29,406 nucleotides of DNA, from positions 1 to 29,406 of the forward strand of contig JAWVZB010000031.1 of NCBI GenBank assembly GCA_033722375.1, in the 5' to 3' direction. The translations under genes were made by a program, and so were the position numbers. The notes beneath the pieces were generated by a model that saw only the letters and a program-made list of their open reading frames with translations, was not told the origin of the DNA and made no database searches. Position 1 is the first letter of the stretch, and each line of letters opens with the position of its first letter. Below are positions 23,688 to 29,406 of the stretch, piece after piece. This DNA comes from JAWVZB01 sp033722375 (GTDB taxonomy: Bacteria; Actinomycetota; Nitriliruptoria; Nitriliruptorales; Nitriliruptoraceae).

Positions 23688-24257
23688 TCAGCTCTCGCTG
23701 CGCTGCAGCTGCACGTTGATCTCGACCTTGAGCTCCTTGCCGACGAGCACTCCGCCGGTCTCGAGGGCCTGGTTCCAGGTCATCCCCCAATCCTCCCGGT
23801 TGAGCGTGGTCTGCGCCGCAAACGCCGCCTTCTCGTTGCCCCACGGGTCTTCGTGGAGCCCGAGGTAGGTGACGTCGAGCTCGACCTCGTTGGTCTCCCC
23901 ACGGATCGTCAGGTCCCCACGGACGCGGAGCTCCTCGTCGCCCGTCCGACGGACCTCGGTGCTCTCGAAGCGCAGTTCGGGGTGGTTCTCGACATCGAGG
24001 AAGTCACCGGACCGCAGGTGCTCGTCACGGTCGGGCGTGTTGGTGTTGATCGAATCGGCAGCGATGGTCACCTCGACCCGCGAGTCCTCGAGCGAGTCGC
24101 CGACCTCGACCGTTCCCTCGAACTCCTCGAAGCGGCCGCGCACCTTGCTCACCATCAGGTGGCGCGCGACGGCCTCGATGGATGAGTGGTCGTTGTCAAA
24201 GACCCACGTTCCGGCTTCCGGGGTCGTGAGCGTCTGTTCCAAGGTCCCTGTGGTCAT
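23688..24257 (-). CDS. YceI-family lipid-binding protein, 189 aa
   Basis: YceI proteins fold as a lipocalin-like barrel that binds polyisoprenoid or other long-chain lipids. Visible signatures: WVFDNDHSSIEAVARHLMVSKVRGRFEEFEGTV at the start, AADSINTNTPDRDEHLRSGDFLDVENHPELRFES, the DLTIRG segment, and the ending GGVLVGKELKVEINVQL. No signal peptide is seen, so this one stays in the cytoplasm, as in most actinobacterial members. ATG 24257 with AGGAG 6 nt upstream. Its promoter overlaps two operator-like palindromes, and a MarR-type gene lies convergently downstream, so the gene is probably repressed and induced by a ligand. Confidence 0.93.
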   Translation of the reverse strand: MTTGTLEQTLTTPEAGTWVFDNDHSSIEAVARHLMVSKVRGRFEEFEGTVEVGDSLEDSRVEVTIAADSINTNTPDRDEHLRSGDFLDVENHPELRFESTEVRRTGDEELRVRGDLTIRGETNEVELDVTYLGLHEDPWGNEKAAFAAQTTLNREDWGMTWNQALETGGVLVGKELKVEINVQLQRSES

Positions 24258-24304
24258 GATCTCTCCTGGTTGTCATCGAGGCGGGTGTTGCCGCCTCCGT
24301 GAGT

Positions 24305-24357
24305 TCGTTGCAAATGCAACTATATGCGGACCCGATATGTAGGTGCACGTGCAACTA
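24305..24357 (-). promoter_or_regulatory. yceI promoter with twin 18-bp MarR-type operators
   Basis: Two palindromes lie in the yceI upstream region. The first, 24305-24322, has a perfect 14-bp core GTTGCA-AA-TGCAAC. The second, 24340-24357, matches in 7 of 8 base pairs (GGTGCA-CG-TGCAAC, flanked by TA and TA). Their centres are 35 bp apart. A TATAGT box on the minus strand (24324-24319) overlaps the first, so binding there would block yceI transcription. MarR proteins typically bind such 16-20 bp palindromes; that the nearby MarR binds here is inference. Confidence 0.75.
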
Positions 24358-24428
24358 CCTTCGAAAGAACAGGCGATCCCCCGGCCGGGCGCGCAGGGAC
24401 CGCGTCCCCGAACCGCCCAGACCGGGGC

Positions 24429-24454
24429 TAGCGTGGCAGGGAGACGACAGGAGG
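24429..24454 (+). promoter_or_regulatory. -10 box and ribosome site of gltA
   Basis: TAGCGT (24429-24434) is the -10 candidate, with transcription from about 24441. AGGAGG (24449-24454) lies 6 nt before the GTG start at 24461 and decides it over upstream in-frame codons. The leader is only about 20 nt. Confidence 0.55.
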
Positions 24455-24460
24455 CTGCTG

Positions 24461-25762
24461 GTGAGCGACACGAACGGGAACGAGACGCTGACGATCACCG
24501 ACAACCGCACCGGCGAGACCTACGAGGTCGACATCACCGACGGTGCGATCACTGCTATGGATCTCCGCCAGATCAAGGTGGACGAGGACGACTTCGGGCT
24601 CCTCTCCTACGACCCCGGTTTCAAGAACACCGCCAGTGCGCGCAGCGAGGTCACCTTCATCGACGGCCAGCAGGGGATCCTGCGGTACCGCGGCTACCCG
24701 ATCGAGCAGCTCGCGGACAACTCCAACTTCCTCGAGGTCGCCTACCTCCTGGTGCACGGTGAGCTCCCCACCGAGGACGAGTACGCCCAGTGGGTGTTCG
24801 AGATCACCCATCACACCTTCATCCACGAGAACATCAAGCAGTTCATCGACGGCTTCCACCACGACGCCCACCCGATGGGGATCCTCGTCGGAACGGTCGG
24901 CGGGCTCTCGACCTTCTACCCCGAGGCGAAACAGATCCACGACCCCGAGATCCGCCACAAGCAGATCGTCCGTCTCATCGCGAAGTTCCCGACCCTGGCC
25001 GCCTTCGCCTACCGCCACGCGATCGGGATGCGCTACGCCTACCCCGACAACGACCTGAGCTTCGCCGGCAACTTCCTCAACATGATGTGGAAGACCACCG
25101 AGCTCAAGTACGAGCCCAACCCCACGCTCGAACGCGCCATGGACACGCTGTTCGTGCTGCACGCCGATCACGAGCAGAACTGCTCCGCCACGACCATGCG
25201 CACCGTCGGGTCATCGGACGCCGACCCGTACTCCGCAGCGAGCGGGGCGGTCGCCGCGCTCTACGGACCCAAGCACGGCGGGGCCAACGAAGCCGTCCTC
25301 CGCATGCTCGAAGAGATCGGCTCGGTCGACCAGATCCCCGACTACATCGAGCGGGTCAAGAACGGCGACTTCCGCCTGATGGGCTTCGGCCACCGCGTCT
25401 ACAAGAACTACGACCCACGAGCCAAGGTGATCCGCGAACTCGCACACGAGGTCTTCGAGGTCACCGGCAAGAACCCCCTGATCGACATCGCGGTCGAGCT
25501 CGAGAAGATCGCCCTCGAGGACGAGTTCTTCGTCGAGAAGAAGCTCTACCCCAACGTCGACTTCTACTCCGGGATCATCTACCAGGCGATGGGCTTCCCC
25601 GTCGACATGTTCCCGGTGCTGTTCGCGATCGGGCGTATTCCGGGCTGGCTCGCCCAGTGGCAGGAGGGTCTCGAGGATCCCGACCAGGCCATCGCCCGCC
25701 CCCGGCAGATCTACGTCGGCCCCGGCGAGCGCAAGTACGTCCCCATCGAAGAGCGCACCTGA
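24461..25762 (+). CDS. Type II citrate synthase, 433 aa
   Basis: Condenses acetyl-CoA and oxaloacetate to citrate, the entry to the TCA cycle. The small N-terminal beta domain is followed by the all-helical core. Catalytic residues by comparison with E. coli GltA: H237 (HADHEQN), H272 (GPKHGGAN) and D318 (HRVYKNYDPRA). The N-terminal domain (residues 1-45), GIL-RYRGYPIEQLA and the ending IYVGPGERKYVPIEER are typical of hexameric type II enzymes. GTG 24461 is chosen because of the AGGAGG site. It converges with the fadB-type gene across 99 bp. It is single-copy here and appears to be transcribed alone. Confidence 0.97.
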   Translation: MSDTNGNETLTITDNRTGETYEVDITDGAITAMDLRQIKVDEDDFGLLSYDPGFKNTASARSEVTFIDGQQGILRYRGYPIEQLADNSNFLEVAYLLVHGELPTEDEYAQWVFEITHHTFIHENIKQFIDGFHHDAHPMGILVGTVGGLSTFYPEAKQIHDPEIRHKQIVRLIAKFPTLAAFAYRHAIGMRYAYPDNDLSFAGNFLNMMWKTTELKYEPNPTLERAMDTLFVLHADHEQNCSATTMRTVGSSDADPYSAASGAVAALYGPKHGGANEAVLRMLEEIGSVDQIPDYIERVKNGDFRLMGFGHRVYKNYDPRAKVIRELAHEVFEVTGKNPLIDIAVELEKIALEDEFFVEKKLYPNVDFYSGIIYQAMGFPVDMFPVLFAIGRIPGWLAQWQEGLEDPDQAIARPRQIYVGPGERKYVPIEERT

Positions 25763-25861
25763 CCACCGCCCCGCCACCCGAACGTCGCAGCCGGACCGGC
25801 TATCCGGACCGAACGCGACGAACCGGCGCGGCTTGGCGGGTTGGGGCAGCGCGGGGCGGGG
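25763..25861. other. Convergent gltA/fadB gap with inverted repeat
   Basis: CCGCCCCGC (25766-25774) and GCGGGGCGG (25851-25859) are perfect complements flanking the gap, with partial repeats (CCGGACCG twice) between. The long loop makes it a weak terminator candidate; nothing else is seen. Confidence 0.35.
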
Positions 25862-27928
25862 TCAGTCGAAGGCGTTGTCGTGCTCGGTGACGAGCGGCAC
25901 GTCGAAGAGGTCGTCGGAGATACCCACCTGGTCGCAGTACTTGCAGACGCCCCCCATGAAGAACGGGAAGCCCGCGCCGAGCAGCATCCCGGTATCGATG
26001 TCGCGCGCATCAGCGACGACACCGTCGTCGATCATGATCCGGGCTTCCTCGGCGGCGGCCTCGAGCGCCGCACGCTGGATCTCCTCGGCCGACAGCTTCT
26101 CCGCGTCCTCGTCGACCTCGACCACCTCGAGGATCTCGTCGTGCGGGGCGCCGCCCGAGGACCAGTCGTAGATCCCGTCGACGTCCAGCTCCGCGATCCT
26201 CGCGAAGTTCTCGTCCAGCGGGAAGCGTTCGGGGAACGCCTCGTGGAGCGTCTCTGCGGTGTGGAACGCCACCTTGATCCCGACGAACCCGAACAGCTCG
26301 AAGGGACCCATGGGAAGGCCGAGGCCCTTGATCGCCTCGTCGACCTCACGGAACGAGTTCCCCCGGCGGACGGCCTCGATGCCAGCACCGTTGAACCGTG
26401 ACAGCATCCGGTTGACGATGAAGGCGGGCGTGTCGGCGCACTGCACCGCGGACTTGCGGATCGTCTTGGACACCTCGAACGCGGTCGCCACAGCCTCGTC
26501 GGAAGCGCTGTCGGGGCGCACGATCTCGAGGAACGGCATGACGCTGATCGGGTTGAAGAAGTGGAACCCGACCACCCGCTCGGGGTGGTCGAGGTCGCTC
26601 GCCATCTCGGTGACCGACAGCGACGAGGTGTTGGTCGCGAACACCGCCCCGTCGTCGCAGACCTCCTCGAGGTCGGCGAAGATCTGCTTCTTCAGATCCA
26701 TCCGCTCGAGGACGGCCTCGATGACGAAGTCCGCGTCCGCGAACTCGTCGTAGTCCAGGGTGTAGGTCACGAGGCTCTTGAGGAACTGGGCCTTGCCCTC
26801 ACCGAGCCGGTTCTTCTGGACCTGCTTGTCGAGATCCTCCTCGATGTGCTGGCGGGCGTCGTCGAGCACCCCCTGGTCGATGTCCTTCATGACCAGCGGG
26901 ACCTCGTACTTCTTGAGGAACAGCGCCCCGATCTGGGCACCCATCAAGCCACTACCGACGACCCCCATCTTCCGGATCTTGCGCGGCTCGGCGTCGGGGC
27001 GCCACGGCTGCTTCTTGATGCGCTGCTGGGTGAGCTGGAACGCGTACACCGCCGCCTGGGCCTGCCGCGACGGCAGCAGCTCGGCGAGCCCGTCCTCCTC
27101 CTTCGCGTACCCCTCGTCGAGGTCACCGCCACGGGCGGCGAACTCGATCAGGTCGACCGCCAGGTAGGGGGCGCGGGTCGCGCCGTGGACCTTGTTCTCC
27201 ACGAACTCGCGGGTGTTGTTCAGCGCCTCCTCGACGTCGGCCTCGTCCTCGTCGAGGTCGCGCGTGATCGTCTCCTCCCTCGCGACGATCGACTCGAGCA
27301 GTTGACGGGACTTGTCGAGGAAGTCCGCCGGGTCGTACATCCGGTCGCCGAAGCCACGCTCGAACGCCTCGGGGGCCTTCATCATGCGGTTGTTGTTCAG
27401 CGCGTTGGTGACGATCACCTCGAGCGCCTGCTTCGCCCCGACCACCCGTGGGGCCAACTGGGTGCCGCCCCAGGCGGGGAAGATCGAGAGGAACACCTCC
27501 GGGAAAGCGATGGGCCCGGCGGTCGCCTTGATCGTCCGGTAGTCGCAGTGGAGAGCGATCTCGAGCCCGCCACCCATGCACGCCCCGTTGATGGCGGCCA
27601 GCGTCGGGTATGGCAGGTCCATGATGCGCCGGAACGCCTGGTGGCCGGCTTCCCCGGATTCGCGGGCGAACTCGGCGGTCTTCCCCTCGAACTCGGTCAG
27701 GTCGGCGCCGACGGCGAAGATGAAGTGCTTGCCGGTCAGGAGCAACCCCTTGACGTCGTCCTGCGACTCGAGCTCGTCGAGCGTGTCGCTGAGCGACGCC
27801 AACGCCTTCCCACCGAAGACGTTGGGCTTGGTGTGGTCGGCGCCGTTGTCCATCGTGATGATGGCGAGCCGGCCGACCCGCGAGTCGAAGTACTGCAGCT
27901 TGAACTGGGTGAAGATCTCGTCGGACAC
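25862..27928 (-). CDS. FadB-type enoyl-CoA hydratase/3-hydroxyacyl-CoA dehydrogenase, 688 aa
   Basis: Bifunctional beta-oxidation enzyme. The N-terminal crotonase domain (1-about 200) carries the two catalytic glutamates E123 (GGGLEIA) and E144 (FPEVFL). The dehydrogenase half has the NAD motif GSGLMG (325-330), TNTSSLSV, and catalytic H456 (GFHFFNP), followed by the C-terminal helical domains. Length is close to E. coli FadB minus its end. GTG 27928 with AGGAG 6 nt upstream. A CxxC pair (CKYC) near the end is unusual and could bind a metal or be harmless. It lies 72 bp after fadA in the same direction; together they form the alpha and beta subunits of a trifunctional complex. Confidence 0.96.
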   Translation of the reverse strand: MSDEIFTQFKLQYFDSRVGRLAIITMDNGADHTKPNVFGGKALASLSDTLDELESQDDVKGLLLTGKHFIFAVGADLTEFEGKTAEFARESGEAGHQAFRRIMDLPYPTLAAINGACMGGGLEIALHCDYRTIKATAGPIAFPEVFLSIFPAWGGTQLAPRVVGAKQALEVIVTNALNNNRMMKAPEAFERGFGDRMYDPADFLDKSRQLLESIVAREETITRDLDEDEADVEEALNNTREFVENKVHGATRAPYLAVDLIEFAARGGDLDEGYAKEEDGLAELLPSRQAQAAVYAFQLTQQRIKKQPWRPDAEPRKIRKMGVVGSGLMGAQIGALFLKKYEVPLVMKDIDQGVLDDARQHIEEDLDKQVQKNRLGEGKAQFLKSLVTYTLDYDEFADADFVIEAVLERMDLKKQIFADLEEVCDDGAVFATNTSSLSVTEMASDLDHPERVVGFHFFNPISVMPFLEIVRPDSASDEAVATAFEVSKTIRKSAVQCADTPAFIVNRMLSRFNGAGIEAVRRGNSFREVDEAIKGLGLPMGPFELFGFVGIKVAFHTAETLHEAFPERFPLDENFARIAELDVDGIYDWSSGGAPHDEILEVVEVDEDAEKLSAEEIQRAALEAAAEEARIMIDDGVVADARDIDTGMLLGAGFPFFMGGVCKYCDQVGISDDLFDVPLVTEHDNAFD

Positions 27929-28000
27929 GGGTGCTCCTACGTCGTCGGGGCGTGGTCAGAACGGGACATGGTCGAGCGACGGACGGCCGGCGCGGCAGGT

Positions 28001-29179
28001 TCAGACGCGCTCCCACAGGACCGCGGCGCCCATCCCGAGGCCGATGCACAGCGTCGTGATGCCCCGGGTGGCGTTCTCGTGGGTGTCGAGGTAGTGGGCG
28101 AGCTGCATGGCCAGACGCGCGCCGCTGAACGCGAGTGGGTGCCCCATCGCGATCGCCCCGCCGTAGGGGTTGACCTTCTCGGTGTCGAGTGGCAGGTCGA
28201 AGTGATCGAGGAAGGCGACGCACTGCACGGCGAAGGCTTCGTTCATCTCGATCACGTCGATGTCGTCCATGGTGAGACCGGTCTTGGACAGGAGCTTGTC
28301 GGTCGCGGGGATGGGTCCGCGACCCATGATCTCTGGCTCGACCCCGACGAACGCGTAGTCGACGACCCGCATCCTGCCGGTGACTCCGAGCTCGTCAGCG
28401 GTCTCCTTGGAGGCGAGCAACACCCCGCCAGCGCCGTCGTTGAGCCCCGCGGCGTTCCCGGCCGTGACCCGGCCGCCGGGACGGAAGGGGGACGTGAGGC
28501 CCGCGAGATCGTCCATGGTCGTACCCGGACGGGGGTGCTCGTCCTCGGCGACCACCTGCCAGCCGTCGTCGGTCCAGACGGTCATGGGGATGACGTGGTC
28601 GGCGAAGTCGCCGTTGGCCTGCGCCTTCGCGGTGCGTTCCTGCGACTGCAGGGCGTACTCGTCGGCGCGGTCGCGGGAGATCTCGGGGTGTTCGTCGTGG
28701 AGGTTCTCGGCCGTGTTCCCCATCACCAGCGCGGACTGATCGACGAGGTCGTCGGCGAGGAACCGGGGGTTGGGGTCGACCTCCTCGGCCATGGGGTGGT
28801 TGCCCATGTGCTCGACGCCGCCGGCGATGACCACGTCCTGCGCCCCGACCCGGACCGCGTTGGCGGCGTTGACGATCGCGGTCAGGGCGCCGGCGCACAT
28901 GCGATCGATGGCGTAGCCGGGGACGTCGGTGCCGAGCCCGGAGAGGATCGCGAGCGAGCGTCCGAGCGTCAGCCCCTGGTCGCCGACCTGGGCGGTCGCC
29001 GCCCACGCGACGTCGTCGACCCCCCGCTCGATCAGTTCGGGGTTGCGCTCCATCAGTGCCCGGATCGTGCGGACCGACATGTCGTCGGCGCGGGTCCCGG
29101 CGTAGTAGCCAGTGTCCTTGGCACGTCCGATCGGGAGACGCACACCATCGACGTACAGCGCATCGCGCAACTCGGTCAT
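28001..29179 (-). CDS. Acetyl-CoA acyltransferase (3-ketoacyl-CoA thiolase), 392 aa
   Basis: Final step of beta-oxidation: cleaves 3-ketoacyl-CoA with CoA to acetyl-CoA and a shortened acyl-CoA. Catalytic set intact: nucleophile C95 (DRMCAGAL), NEAFA, H347 (AMGHPLAFSGAR) and C378 (LCIGLGMG). The total of 392 residues is standard for the degradative thiolase family. ATG 29179 with AGGA about 7 nt upstream; a TAGTCT box (29224-29219, minus) is a candidate -10. It is the promoter-proximal gene of the fadA-fadB pair. The Ala instead of Gly after the nucleophilic Cys (usual CGSG) is seen in some members and does not argue against activity. Confidence 0.96.
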   Translation of the reverse strand: MTELRDALYVDGVRLPIGRAKDTGYYAGTRADDMSVRTIRALMERNPELIERGVDDVAWAATAQVGDQGLTLGRSLAILSGLGTDVPGYAIDRMCAGALTAIVNAANAVRVGAQDVVIAGGVEHMGNHPMAEEVDPNPRFLADDLVDQSALVMGNTAENLHDEHPEISRDRADEYALQSQERTAKAQANGDFADHVIPMTVWTDDGWQVVAEDEHPRPGTTMDDLAGLTSPFRPGGRVTAGNAAGLNDGAGGVLLASKETADELGVTGRMRVVDYAFVGVEPEIMGRGPIPATDKLLSKTGLTMDDIDVIEMNEAFAVQCVAFLDHFDLPLDTEKVNPYGGAIAMGHPLAFSGARLAMQLAHYLDTHENATRGITTLCIGLGMGAAVLWERV

Positions 29180-29218
29180 GGCAGATCCTGTGTGGAGACG
29201 AGCGGGGCGGTGACAGCC

Positions 29219-29224
29219 AGACTA
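29219..29224 (-). promoter_or_regulatory. Candidate -10 box of the fadA-fadB operon
   Basis: TAGTCT on the minus strand, giving a start near 29212 and a leader of about 33 nt. No -35 match was found. Between here and the window end I see an 8-bp inverted repeat (29290-29297 with 29320-29327) and the large palindrome below. Confidence 0.35.
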
Positions 29225-29345
29225 CGGCGCGCCGATGGCCGAACGGGCATCGACCGCTGGCCGACCGAGCAGCGAGGAAGTTGCGCCCGGCCGGTGGAGC
29301 CACCCGCCTCCGCGCCATCCCACCGGCGAGCGTTGCTGCGAGACA

Positions 29346-29383
29346 ACGACCACGGGCCCGGCTCGAGCCGGGCCCGTGGTCGT
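29346..29383. terminator. Perfect 38-bp palindrome, probable terminator
   Basis: Every base from 29346 to 29364 pairs with 29365 to 29383, giving about 17 bp of stem around a 4-base loop in RNA. No gene in this window ends here: fadA starts at 29179 and reads away. It should terminate a gene lying to the right and transcribed leftward. No T-run follows. Confidence 0.7.
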
Positions 29384-29406
29384 GGAGGAGCCGGGGGCAG
29401 GGAGAG

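Noticed and set aside
1..29406. CRISPR array, insertion sequence or prophage
   Set aside because: No regularly spaced direct repeats of CRISPR length, no transposase or integrase frames, and no composition shift were seen.

Overview
The window is uniformly GC-rich, with dense coding on both strands, GTG starts and 4-8 nt overlaps between co-directional genes. Promoters look like a TANNNT -10 box with little -35, and some apparently leaderless. The gene content fits a high-GC Actinomycetota: wax-ester synthase/DGAT, an F420-type luciferase-like oxidoreductase, an Rv1264-like adenylyl cyclase, a very long Lhr helicase, a Nei glycosylase and a small bacterial histone-fold protein. A deep-branching class such as Nitriliruptoria is my guess only; no marker here settles it. 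I see no rRNA, IS element, prophage or CRISPR array.

Layout. Bases 1-393 carry no gene I can defend but hold four copies of a 13-bp palindrome in two matched pairs, followed by a tRNA-Gly(GCC) gene (minus). Bases 637-6828 are a signalling node: a 1080-aa receiver/GAF/PAS histidine kinase overlapping a GAF histidine kinase (plus), converging on an OmpR-type regulator overlapping an Rcp1-like single-domain regulator (minus), then a 55-aa four-cysteine protein. The large kinase and the four-cysteine gene share an identical 16-bp direct-repeat promoter element, so they look like one regulon. Bases 6843-9359 hold a wax-ester synthase and dUTPase pair and a small membrane protein. Bases 9421-14900 are a minus-strand run: photolyase, histidine kinase, receiver protein (all overlapping), then a short-chain dehydrogenase, an F420 oxidoreductase and an adenylyl cyclase. 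Bases 14985-23643 are plus-strand: lhr, the histone-fold gene, a membrane-anchored beta-propeller, nei and marR. marR converges on yceI across a strong hairpin. yceI has two 18-bp operator-like palindromes at its promoter. The right end has citrate synthase (plus) converging on a fadB-fadA beta-oxidation pair (minus), then a perfect 38-bp palindrome.

How they may work together. Three themes recur: DNA maintenance (photolyase, Lhr, Nei, dUTPase, histone), signal transduction (three kinases, three response regulators, one cyclase) and acyl-CoA/central carbon metabolism (FadB, FadA, SDR, wax-ester synthase, citrate synthase). The most promising candidates for new biology are the photolyase-kinase-receiver cassette, whose kinase has no sensor domain and two degenerate signature boxes; the shared direct-repeat promoter regulon; the paired palindrome array at the left edge; and the bacterial histone gene with its own promoter and terminator.
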